Shown piece after piece: positions 23,401 through 34,469 of a stretch of DNA of 64,000 nucleotides. Origin of the DNA: Gymnorhina tibicen. Lineage: Eukaryota > Chordata > Aves > Passeriformes > Artamidae. The position numbers and the translations under genes are program-made. Where the stretch lies: NCBI GenBank assembly GCA_013399875.1, contig VXAZ01003272.1, positions 2,196,643 through 2,260,642 on the forward strand, given 5' to 3'. The number at the start of each line of letters is the position of its first letter. Positions within the stretch are counted from its first letter, which is position 1. The notes beneath the pieces are model-generated. The model was not told the origin of the DNA. It was given only the letters and a program-made list of their open reading frames with translations, and did no database searches.

Positions 23401-25945
23401 TTTTCCCACATCTGTTTTCCAAACTCATTACTTTCATGTTATTAGGTTCATTGAAAGCACTGTGTTTATTTCCATCCCAAGAGTTTATTTTTTTATCTTT
23501 TGAATTAATGCAACAACTCCATCAAACGATGATTTATTTTAGAAAAATCGCCATCTATCAGTTTTTCCTGCATGTTACTTGTTGCTAGCACTGGCTTTAT
23601 CCACAGGCTGATACCACCAACAGCACCGAGGAGCTGCTGTTCTGAGTTCAGAGATGCTGTGCTGGGAATGCTGTTTGTAATTTCAGTTTCTTCTGATCAT
23701 AATACAAATACTGTAATTTAGGAGGATGCTCTCCTGAGAAGAGCTTTTGTTCCCTGCTTGCTTGCACGGCACCTCACACAACATTTGTCTAATCCCAGCT
23801 GTGCCCAAGAGCTTTTCCATAATACAAATATTAACCTGAGCCCGTGGCCAGTCCAGCAACTGTCTGAGGATGCTGAAATGTCTGTGATTATCACTTGCCA
23901 GGCTGATCACTGTGCCTGTCTCACTCTTATCTCGTGGTTTTGGCAGGTCTGTGTGTTATTTTTGCCACCTGTAGTTCCTCCTCCCAGTTTCAGAGTGGGG
24001 TGTTTGGGGTCTGGCGGATTTTTGGGCTGTATTAATAAAATGTCTAAAATATTTCCTTGGCCTGGGACCATCACGTGCCTGTGCCATGGGAGCAGTCAGT
24101 GTGATCCCAAATCCCACACGGTGACACGAGGTGGGGGTTAGCCAAGCTCTCCTGTGTTTAATCCAGCTTGGAATTTAGGATAAGAAATGCACAAACACAC
24201 CATGTGCTGCTTATCATTAATTTCCCCTATTTCTCATTGCAACTACGGACATTTCCTACAGGTGAGAAAATGATGTGTATGTGGTTAATTACCCTTACAA
24301 ATACAAGTGGTATTTGTTGCAAAATCTATGGAAAAGTGTTTTTTCCTGGAAAGGTCGAAGAGGGAAAGGTGCTCTCCCCTGTGACAGTGGCTGTGCTGCC
24401 AGCCTCGGTGCTGACGTGGCTTTAGGAGAACCAAGCAGGGCTCTGTGGGCTGAATTCCCTTGGACTTTGGGAACAGATGGAGACCCCACAGGTGAATCTG
24501 GGTTCTGTGGATCAGTGCATAAATCCCTGGAGATTTATAGCTGTTTGTGCATAAACTGTCCATCCCAAAGGCATCCTGAAGGGATTCACAGGAGACTTCT
24601 GGCTATCCTCCCTCACCATGTCCCACACAGACGAGTTCAAAGGGGTACAGAATTGTATTTTATTATATTGTATTTTATCAAAACTTTTCTCCTTGTTGTC
24701 CTCAGGTGCTTTATTTATTTTATGCAAGATGAAGGCTCTGCACATTCTGGCTTAGAGAAACATTTGCTCTCCATTAGTATCCAGTAACCTCTGTTGGAAG
24801 TGCAGGAGAAGCCTTTGGCAACTGTAAGCAATTGCTGGTTATTAATGCCAAAGCTGTAAAAATGAAAATAGGAAGTCACTGCATAGGCTCTGAGTGTTAG
24901 TATTGTTTACATTCCAAATTTGATTCACATATTAACCACAATTAACGTGCTCTCTAGATTTCAAGCATATGTTTCTTCTATCACAGAATGGGTTTTTTTC
25001 CTCTCGTGCTTTACTCCAGACTGTTCCTAGCTGGAAAAGCTTTGAGCAGATTCAGGCAGTGGGGAAGAATTGTGATTTGCATTCTTTTAGGGAATCGATT
25101 TGTTGGAATGGGGTGGGGATGTTCTGCTGTGCAGTGACACATTTAGCTGTGGTTGGGGGAGACATTTTTTGAAATTCACCTCTTTTGTCTCTCAGGCACT
25201 CCCAGATGGAGATGGTGTTCTTGATTACAAGTGGAATAATAATAATAGTAATAATAGTTCCCTAGAGTCACACCATTGCTTGAATCCTGGTCCTTCCCTA
25301 CTCCTGATAATCCCTCCTTTCTCACCACACCCCCCTGATCTGATCTCCCTCATCCCCCCATTTTCTTTCGTAGCCCTGTGGGCTATGGAGGGATTAATTG
25401 TACCAATAAACACAACTTTATTTTATAGTTTTATAGCATGATTAGCTATCAAGTACTCTGTGCTAAAATAACATTTGCTAGGCTGTTTCAAGACAAAGTT
25501 TTGTTAGGCACAGTGGGCCTTTAATCCCCGGAGGAGTTCAGCTAACTAAATATAATATTGGTTAACATACTTTACTGATGTTAAGAAAATACTTCTGTGC
25601 TACTAAGAGATCCTTAGTCGTGGTATTCCACTGGCAGTAATGGCTCTTTGCATGGAGTTTGTAAACTGGAGAACATTTTGGTTGATTAATTCTGTTCCTT
25701 CTTTTAATGGTGATAGATTTCTCCTATTGGAAATTCCTGTCAGCGTTGCGGACAGTGCTTGATTCTGTCATCGTGCTATTAATTAAGATATTAGAGGAAA
25801 TTGCTGTTTACATAAGCTTTTGAGAGCTCACAGTTAGGAACAGCACTTCATCCCTCTTGTGCCATTTTTCCACTGATCTAATTCCCCTGCCTTGGTTGGG
25901 CTCTTTGAGATTTATCTCTGATACAATTCCCTTTACTCCGTGCCA
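20433..25945. other. Non-coding single-copy sequence
   Basis: The stretch holds poly-T at about 21484-21495, an ATA/ATAATAGT-type low-complexity run at 25230-25258, and many short overlapping open frames (up to 170 codons at 24275-24787, with no domain seen). A splice-flanked segment at 23066-23144 is discussed in the findings. No transposon was recognised. Confidence 0.55.
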
Positions 25946-26000
25946 AATCACAGGATCCCGGAATGGTTTGGGTTGGAAGGGACCTGTCTGTGATCTCAAG
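25946..26000 (-). mobile_element. CR1 LINE fragment, extreme 3' end
   Basis: A minus-strand CR1 terminus of about 55 bases. On the plus strand it reads AATCACAGGATCCCGGAATGG, then TTTGGGTTGGAAGGGACC, which is the reverse complement of the conserved 3' end GGTCCCTTCCAACCCAAA and its ATTCTG-type tail. It is heavily truncated. Confidence 0.85.
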
Positions 26001-26213
26001 GGCTGGTCACTGCTGAGGGTGGCTCTGAGTTTCTTGCATGTAAAGGACTCTGAGAGTAAAACTCTCCAAAGTCTTTCAAGTGACCAGATTGTTATAAAAT
26101 CCATGACTCAGTGGCGCCTTTCCTTCTGTCCTCGTAGTGTCGACCGCCCTTTATGCTATGTTAGAAACTCATATGTTTTGATCCAGTATAATCCAAATGT
26201 ATTTAGTCTGTAT

Positions 26214-26219
26214 TTTATT
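26214..26219 (-). promoter_or_regulatory. Candidate polyadenylation signal AATAAA
   Basis: TTTATT on the plus strand gives AATAAA on the minus strand, 82 bases past the stop codon of the candidate terminal exon at 26301-26652. Position and orientation fit a short 3' UTR. The hexamer is common in AT-rich DNA, so its value comes from the adjoining exon. No strong GU-rich downstream element was obvious. Confidence 0.35.
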
Positions 26220-26300
26220 CCACTTTGTAAACACGTTTTTTCCATAGCTGCAAATGTCTCCACAATTATTTGTTTCAATTTGTAAATTGAACAAAAGGCT

Positions 26301-26652
26301 TTAATAAACACTGTCCTCAGGCAGCCTCTCTTCTTCTCGTGAAGAAACATCATTTCCAAACCCGGCAGCCTGTAAACTCCTTAGAAATTCAAAGGAAAAG
26401 CTTCCACCATTTTGTCCAGCTTGGCCATTTAGAAGTTCAGAGCACTTCTTGCCGTGAATAAACTCTGTAGCTGAGTTAGTAAATGAAGTTTGGGATGGCA
26501 GGTTGGTATTTCGGAGCCTGCTGCTGGTGGCACTGCTCTCATCCAGCGGCACCGCGTGCGACAGTAAGGAGTTGTTGGAGGAGACTGCAGGGCACTGTAG
26601 CTGACCAAAATGTTTGATTTTATACTTTGGATTTCTGCTTATGGCTGCTAAG
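26301..26652 (-). CDS. Candidate terminal coding exon, protein not recognised
   Basis: This is the best coding candidate in the window. On the minus strand a pyrimidine-rich stretch with a likely branch region ends in ATTACAG, giving a splice acceptor whose AG is at 26654-26653. The exon starts at 26652 with one base of a split codon and stays open for 116 codons to TAA at 26303-26301. The peptide has normal protein composition. It begins LAAISRNPKYKIKHFG, is Ser/Asn-rich in the middle (CPAVSSNNSLL, NLPSQTSFTNSA) and ends EEERLPEDSVY. There is no membrane segment and no domain I recognise, so it may be a disordered C-terminal tail. AATAAA follows 82 bases past the stop. Two upstream minus-strand candidates (49016-49045 and 56798-56847) fit its phase. 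Alternatives are a chance frame or a conserved non-coding element. Confidence 0.42.
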
Positions 26653-27004
26653 CTGTAATTAGACAAGTATAAGCTCCATCAAGCAGCTCCTGGCTATGGA
26701 TACTGTAAACACGGGAGCTTGGACGTCACGGCGCACTGGGATCGCCAGGACAAGCAAGGCTGCAAACTTTGCTGAAAATTCAAACTTCTTGTAGCATCCC
26801 AAGTCCACAGCTGTTTCCCTGCATTTTAGCAGTGGCTGAGACAGCCTTTAGCTTCCCTAGATCCCAAGGAATTTGAGCTGGAGAATTCCTGATTCATGTT
26901 GTTTAAGTCAGTTATATGAAAGTGTACGATGCACTCACTCATGTGTGTTGATAACATACACACACCCATTCACAGGCAGGAATTCAATCTCCAAACATTG
27001 GAGT

Positions 27005-27205
27005 GCTTACAAAAGAAAGTAAATCTTGTGCTGGTTCAGCTCATCTCAGGATGAGGATGAAGGATTTTGGGAAGGAGAAAATAAGAACAACCAAAGCCCA
27101 ACTAGAACTTAATGTGGCTGCTGCCGTCAAAGACACAAAAAATGCTTCTACAAATCCATCACCAACAAAAGGAGGGTGTGGAGGAGAATCTCCATCCTTT
27201 ATTCA
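27005..27205 (+). mobile_element. CR1 LINE fragment from ORF2 interior
   Basis: Unlike the other CR1 pieces, this one comes from inside ORF2. The plus-strand frame reads IRTTKAQLELNVAAAVKD and then a decayed counterpart of the NKKCFYKYI-type motif, ending near GESPSFIQ. This matches the linker between the endonuclease and reverse transcriptase domains of CR1/jockey-like elements (KAQLELNxAxxVKxNKK). It lies inside a 157-codon open frame whose second half is unrelated. It lacks the 3' end, so it is either a remnant separated from its tail by deletion or an old, decayed copy. Confidence 0.72.
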
Positions 27206-30200
27206 GTTCAAAACTGATTTTCAGGAGAAAGGTGCTGGGGTTTTGCTGACAGATCACCAGCTGGTTTCCCAGCCTTTATTAAATCTCTCTCCTTGGTACC
27301 TGCTGCAGACACACCGTGTTTCAGTGTATTTATCTGCCCACGTTGGCTTTCCTGTGAACAGGAGGGGTGGGATTGTTTATTCTCTTGCTTTCTTTTTAAT
27401 TAAATCTTTTTTTATCACCCTTTCCTTGGGGATGGAACTGGCAATATATAATATTACATCTGTGGTTCCCTGCTAGGTGATACCGTGTTTCTCACAGGTC
27501 TTTTGCTCATTCTGTGCAAAATATGGCGTGTGAGGTTTTTGTTTTGGCTTTAGCCAGATTCTTCTCCCATTGACTTCATTGTTAGTGCTAATAAAACCAT
27601 GGGAAATGTTTTGATGGGGAGGAGATTGCAGGGCCTTGAGGTTTAAGCTTTGATACTGTATTGGCTGCTGCACATAATCTTTGGTAAACCAAAGATAAAA
27701 AGCAAAGCTTGTTTTAGAAAGCCATGGGCTTTTCAGAATGACTCTTGGCAAATTTTGGCCCTCACTCTGTCAAGTATTCGTCCACATATCAGTAGTTTTG
27801 TGCCTGTGTTTACACTCATTTTGCCTCCGGGCTTGTTTTAGTAAGTTGGATAAAGTGTTTATTATGTGGGTTGCAAAATATGTTCCTAATGGTGACCTAA
27901 CCCGTGGTGCCACAGAGACTGGGGGCTGTTGGGATCTCCTGTTGTGCAACAGAGAGTGGGGCAGGTAACCACAAGCCAGCCCTGGCCACCCTTTAGGGAG
28001 CCTGGAGGGTTGTGGCAGGGCAGGACTTTGCTTTCCGCTCCCTCAGCGTTACCCGTTTGCTTGGCTTGGCTGGAGGCTCCTGGCAGGCTCTGCTCGAGTC
28101 TCTTCCATCGCCCAGAGCTCCCCTCTTCAAAAATGAGTGCAAATTGCAGCAGCTCCGGGCACTGGGACCGGAATCACAGCGGTGCCAAGGCAGCTTGTCG
28201 TGCTCGTTCTCTTGGCAGATTGTCCGGGGGGAGCTGCTGGGGAAGGGTCTGCAGGGTTCTCCTTGCCCTTTGACCTCTCTTTGGCTCGGAGCTGCTCTGG
28301 TCTGTAGCCTGTTCAGAGCAGTAGTGTGAACGCTTACCAGAATTTCAGCTGAATTAAAGATGCGTTTTGGGAGTTCCATCCCTTGTGTGGTTTCAGGGTG
28401 TCTCCCACGTGTCATCTCCCAGATTGCTCTGGGTGTTCAGGAACTTTCTCACTTACAAAAAGCTCGAACTAAAGCTCATTTAACAGCTCTGAACCTAATG
28501 GAGGCTAAAGAATTTACTCTAAAATATAAGTTAGGCCACAATCCTTCCAGAGCCAGAGTGCCTCCTGCAGATTCTCCTGCAAATGAATAACGCTGAAAAA
28601 GTTTGCTCTCTTTAATGCAATAATATGTAGGAAGGTAGGTCTTGTATTAAATTACTTTATATGTGATAAGATGTGATTATAATAAAGAAGGAGATTTATG
28701 ATTACTATAAAAAGAAATGTGATTGTATTATAGTTTAAATAAGTTATTTGCATTTCAGATTTATTTTGGAGTGGTGTCTTTAGGCACCAGCTGTACACTG
28801 GGTTCACATGTGCCAGGAGCTGTACAGAGAAAACAAGATTATTGCTGCTTCAGGAGCCTGGAGGGAAGTTGTGGCTTCCCGGGTTGTATCTGGGAATAAA
28901 AGTGTGTTTCATGTGGGACCTTGTCCCTTCACTTCTGGCCAGTAAAAATTACTTTGAGAATGGAGTTGGAAGGTGTGTCACGATCAAAACCTAGTGGGAC
29001 CCCCTAGGAGGCACCTTAGGAAATTCTTCTTCTCCCTACTTTAGTTTTTTTTTGGGTTTGTTTTTTTTTACCGTTATATGAAGTACAGACATTCATCCCC
29101 CAGCAGGTACCACCGAGATCCGAGGCGCTGTAAATAACGTAGGGCGAGCTGACTTGGATGAGGTGCAAATTGGGATCACACGTCTGCTGGAGTGGAGTGA
29201 TTTACATTCTCTGGTTACAGCAGTTAATTGTGGGTGCCCTGATAAGACTTGTTTACTGCCACATCAGCTTGTCCCAGGCCTGCTGAGCCTCAGCACAGGC
29301 CGATTGAAGGCTTGATTACCTGTTCTGCTTACTGCTGCAAGGGTTTCGTGCGGGGGAAAATCAAAATGCCATCATCTGCAGCCTGCTTGGGACCTGAAAT
29401 TCCCATTTCAGAGTCTCCTCTGCAGACACCCTCAGGGAGCAGAAGTGTTAAAGGATTAAGTCATCTGAAAACATGCTTTGGGAGACGAAATCTTAACTAT
29501 AAACACCTTTTTTGAACCTAATGAAGGGCTGAACCTGGTGCCTTCGTGGAGTGACCCTGCAGGTCCATGACAGGGAACTGGGGCACTTCAGGGAGATGGC
29601 AGTGACCATGCTCAGTCCCCGGAGCTGGGCTGTGGAACAGATTGCCCAGAGCACGGGGCCCATCCCCGTTCAGCTGTGAGGGATGGTGCTGGAGGCTCCA
29701 AGGAGAAGCCAGCTCGTTCCCCGGGCTCTGTTACCTTTTTGGTGTAATTCCCACGCAGCAGAACGGGAGCAGCTCGTCTCCGACCCTTGACTGCGCTCCT
29801 CGCTCCGAGCCTGCCAAGTTTCCACTCCTTTTGTAGGCACATGCTCGTGCCTGGGGATGGGAGGGAAAGGGCAGCATCCCTGGGCAGCTCCAGCACCCTT
29901 CCTTCCCTGGAAGTTTCACACATGAGGGGAAGGGTGAGCCTGCACAGGTGTGGGTGTGTGCGGGTGGTGTGGGGCACAGCCTGCGAGTCCACCCCCTTCC
30001 CCTTGTCCCCACAGGGGTTTTCTTTCCTTAGTGCTTTTCTCTTCCATCTTCCTCAGCTTGTGGCTGCCTCTGTGCTGTCTGCAGCAACACCAAGAAACCT
30101 TAAAATAAATTCTCATTAAACACCATTCCAGAGGGTAAGGAATGCTCCTAAACCATTCCTTGTGGGAAAACAAATCCTAACCAAAGCTTTAAACCCCTCT

Positions 30201-33200
30201 CAAACCCCTTCTCCTACATGGAGAAGAATTGGTTGTACCCAGCAGGCTCAGATTGCTGGGTTTTTCCTAAATTGGAAGAAAAGCAGCATCGTGGCGTGTG
30301 TTTTTGAACATTCTGGGTGTTCTTACACACCCTTGAGCATCCATGGATACATCAAAGATCCAACATGCAGAGCTGTGAAACAGCCTGCAGAAAACCTTGG
30401 TGGTAAAGGAACACCCTGTGATTATCTGAAATGTAAGCTGGAAACACAGGAAAAGTGCCCTGTGAGCAGAGCATCCATAGAGGAGCAATATTATTCCCAA
30501 AGGTTGTCCCCAAGACAGCTCCACAGAGGAATTTCAGCCTCACTGGCAAGAGGAGGGGTAGGGAATGAGCTCAGTCACTCAAAGGAGAATTCAGCAAACT
30601 TTCAAATAATGCATCTTGAATGCCAATATATTGTAGAGGTTGCAAGATGCTGGTTAATGAATGTTGGATTAGGATGTCAATATTTCCCTTCTCCAACCTT
30701 TTAGGGTAATTTCGCATGAATATAAAAAAAACCCCTAAGACATCCAGCACATGTTTGTGCAGGATTCAGCTTTCAAGGGCAGCTTGATCTGGCCAGAAAG
30801 TTTCAGCCCAAGCAGTGGCAGCTGAAAGATGCCACTGTCACCTCCGTGGGTCTGGGGAAGTGCAGGGAGGTTCTGCACGTGTTTCGTGGCTTCTCTGTGT
30901 GTTCCTGCAAGTGGGAACATCAAAACCTATCAGCACCGTGGTGAATTTTAGTTTGGTTTTTGTGTTCTTGTGTGGAGTCTTGCTGTGCTGGGATTGCTGG
31001 GATTCTGGGACAGAGGAGACCTCAAAGAGATACGAACACAGAAACAGGGAAGAGCATTGCTGGGCTTTATGGGCACCTGGCTGTGAGCTCCCCTGGTCTC
31101 AGAGGGGTCACCTGTGCAGGGGAAGGTGCCTGAGTGCCCAGGCATGACTTCACCAATGCCTAAAGTTGTATTCTTTGCACATCTGATCCTCTTGACCCAA
31201 TGGAATTCCTGCTGGTGATGCAAATCTCCCAGCACTGAGTTCACGTTAGACCCGGGCTTAATTTTTTGGATGAGCAGCAGAGGCTTCTGTGGTTTTACAG
31301 TGCAGAAGTAACTGGTAATTTCCCTAAAAAATGATGGATTTGAAATCCATTCAAATGAGATATTTCTGTCTTGTGACAAGAGCTTAATAGCTTCTTGCAT
31401 TTGTGTTTGGAAACATATTCTTTGAACTTTTGTGTAACGTTCAGCCAGTATAAGGCAAACATTCTTCTTCAGTTGGTAATAGGCTGTCTGGTGTCTGTAG
31501 TTCAGTTATTTAGCTTTAAAATTAACTGTATATATTTGTAAGTTTTTAATTAAGATGTGTTTCTACTCAGAGCTTTTCAGAGCTTACACAGAGGAGCATC
31601 AAACACTCCACAGTTTTGGTCTTTCCTCTCTGCCTATTAGCTTCTCCCCCTCTGCTTATAAATTTCTGATGACAGACATAAACATTTACCTCCGTGGGCA
31701 TTACTTAACTCTGAGATCACTTTGTTCTATAAATACAAATAAATAAAAGGCCCTTTAATGGGTGAGGGGAAGCCAGCAGCGAAGTGGTTAAAGGTTTGTG
31801 CCGGCAGCCTGGCCAGCAGGAGCTGGCGGTGTGGAGCAAGGGGGACGCCAGCCTGTCTCTAAACTTTTTGGCCCTCCCTGAGTGCAGAGATGAAGGAAGA
31901 GCCCTCTATAAATCACTGGAGATTAGAGACCCTGTTCTTGCCGACTCTGCAGGGTTGCACTGCTTAATGTCAAAGCCTCACGTATTACTTTAACAGCACT
32001 CCTTTTCTTTATTAAATCCACTTTGAAATAAAAAAAATGATGATCTTTCCAGTGAGGGGGAGAAGGTCTAAAAGGATTTAGAAAGTATCTGTTATGTTAC
32101 ATTACGGAGACTAATAACTGCACAGGGAGTAGGTAACATTTTTGCACCATTTCAGAAAGTAAAATGAATAGACTTTACAGAGTTTTCCCCCTTCAAAATA
32201 TTTATTGCTGTTGATTTTGAGGAACTTTTGTGGGCTCCTCAGTAAAGGTGGACTGAGCGCGAACGCCGGCGGGGATTTCCCTCCAGGTCTGCAAAATTAA
32301 ATTTGCATCTTCATTTTTGCACGTTCTGCAGCATCTGGTTTCAGATTACTTTTTTTTAACCTTTGGATTTATTCTGGAGGAATTTTTTTCTGTCTCTATC
32401 TCCATCTGAGTATGATGAAGACATATTTTAAACAGCTGTATCTGTGTCAAATGTCAGTGTTTGCCCGTAGCCTCGCTGTCTTGAGGACATTCAGAGGCTT
32501 CAAGGCACTGCATATTTATCTGCTATTATGACCTGATTTCTTCTGATTTGTGAAAGTCACATTAGGCAGGATATGATTTTTTTTTTAACGTGCGAGGTTA
32601 ATGGGATTGTTTTTATGTAAAACGCTGTTGTTTTTCCACATGTATTTAGTTACCTCCTTTAGTGCATTGCATCCCACCTAACAAATCTCCCAAGCCAGAG
32701 GAATTGCACATATGTATTTTTTCTGCACATAAGTGTTTCAGATCCTCCAGGTCATTTAGTATCCATTAGGACACTAAAGCTTCTTACTGTTTTCTCATTA
32801 ATAGTCGAGTCTGTTACCACGACAAAAACAATTTCTGAGAGACAGGATTCTTTGAGAAACATCCCTGATGAAAGTCCTGGAAATCCTAACAACAAATGTT
32901 GTCAAGTTAGATTTCAGCGAAGCATTTCTGTTTCACTGTGCAGCATTATGCCCCAGGAATGCAGTTTTTCTTTTAGTCTCATGACTTTAAACGCAACATT
33001 GGCATGAAACCCATTAAGAATAACAGATTTATAAGCTCTTGTTGATGGATTCTGTTCAAATGCAGTAGGATGGAAGGTGAAAATATTTTTAGTCTTTAAA
33101 TGTATTAAAAATAAACTGTGATTATTTTAATTCTCTGCATTTGAAGTCATTTGCTTCCTTGCCACCGTACCCGGAGTGTTTTTCTACCCATTCACAGTTC

Positions 33201-33937
33201 ATTTACGATACAGTTTTGAAGTTTGGAAATAGTTCACACCTATAAAATGCGGTTCTGCATTTGCCAGGGAAAATGAATATTGTTTTGCAATGCATCTTAT
33301 CCAAAAGTTGACAAGTAACAGCTTTTTTGCTGCTTTACTCTGACAAACAGCTTGAAGGTATCACCTTTGTAGGCGGCTGCCGCAATGAACTGCAGATATT
33401 CATTTATAGCTGTTTGTACTCCGTGTGTTCTTTCATGTGTTCAGGAATATTGCCCAGTTCCAAAGTATGAGCTCTTAAAATAACTGGAAATGGGGGTGGG
33501 GTCAAGATTTTGTATAAACAGGGCGAGTTTCTGGGGCTGGATGGATGCACTGGAGGATCCCAAGAGCGCGGCGTAGCCGAGCAGGGAGCAGAGCAGGAGG
33601 TTATCACATCCCAGAGCCGCGATCCCGACGTTCCGACCGGCAGTTGGTGTTTTATTAGGAGAGAACAACTCTATAAAAGGAACAGGAGATTCAATCATAA
33701 TATAGCGGGGTGACATGAAGGCAGCTGACAGCATGGCTTCAAAACCCATTTAAGATCCAAGAAAAGTTGCCACAAGTAATGTGCTGCAGCTGGGGAGAGC
33801 GTTTTGGAAAAAAGCAGAACCTGCCACAGCCCTGCGGATTCGCGTTCCCGAGCGGAGCCGTCGCCTCGCACGGAAAGGCCGGGCTGGGCTGGGCCCTCCT
33901 TACCACCCACAGGCAGGGCTGGGAAAGATCTCTCGCC

Positions 33938-33974
<37 letters not shown>

Positions 33975-34294
33975 TCCTGCCGAAAGTGGTTTGGGGAGAA
34001 GTGGGAAGCGATGACCAGTCTGGTGGTTTGGGTTGGAAAGAGAGGGAATAAAGCGCTGGCTACGAGGTGGCGGAGCGTGTTCTTCTGGAGCGGCTTTGCT
34101 GCTGTAAGCACATGCTTCCAAGAAGGGCCATTTTGAAAAGGGAAAGTGCTCCAATTAGGGAATTTGTAACGATACGTGAAGAAGTGAAATGCAATTTAAA
34201 ATAAAATCTGAAAATCTTGTTTGCTTCCCCTTAATTCTTTCTACTGTCTGGCAGTTCATTCAGTAAGTCACCGTTCTTTGGGTCATCTCTGCTG
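27206..34294. other. Non-coding sequence, AT-rich regulatory-like block at 31.4-33.4 kb
   Basis: Several open frames up to 180 codons occur at 27.9-31.4 kb, with no domain seen and overlapping partners on the other strand. From about 32000 to 33400 there is no sizeable open frame on either strand, only AT-rich unique sequence that resembles conserved non-coding DNA. The GT microsatellite at 33.94 kb is listed separately. Confidence 0.5.
33939..33971 (+). repeat. (GT)n microsatellite
   Basis: About sixteen GT units in an uninterrupted array following CCCC, then a T run. Likely polymorphic in length. The ORFs crossing it, which read as Cys-Val or Thr-His repeats, are artefacts. Confidence 0.98.
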
Positions 34295-34469
34295 GATGGA
34301 ACATTCCCCAGGGCAGTGGTGGAGTCACCATCCTTGGAAGTGTCCAATAAAATCAGTAGATGTGGCACTTCCCAGTATGGTTTAGTGGGAATGGGGTGTT
34401 AGGCCAAAGGTTGGACTTGATGATCTTGGAGGTCTTTTCCAACCCCAATAATTCTGTGATTCCATGATC
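34295..34469 (+). mobile_element. CR1 LINE fragment, ORF2 C-terminus and 3' end
   Basis: Sense CR1 with a well-kept terminus. It shows CCCAGGGCAGTGGTGGAGTC, ACCATCCTTGGAAGTGT, GATGTGGCACTT, TGGTTTAGTGGG, GTTGGACTTGATGATCTTGG, AGGTCTTTTCCAACCCCAAT and ATTCTGTGATTCCATGAT. This encodes the decayed VVESPSLEVF..DVALxxMV end of ORF2 and then the 3' UTR. The intact ATTCTGTG-type tail makes it one of the better-preserved copies here. Confidence 0.95.

Noticed and set aside
27003..27476. 157-codon frame as a host gene
   Set aside because: Its first half is CR1 ORF2 interior sequence; the rest is unrelated and hydrophobic by chance.
28340..28500. Minus-strand segments ending at GTAAGC and GTAAGT donors
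   Set aside because: All frames contain stops or the acceptors lack a pyrimidine tract.
29560..29720. Possible CR1 piece (GTGGAACAGATTGCCCAGAG)
   Set aside because: Only one block resembles CR1 and the neighbouring expected blocks are missing.
33695..34154. Overlapping frames coding Cys-Val and Thr-His repeats
   Set aside because: They are translations of the GT microsatellite at 33939-33971.
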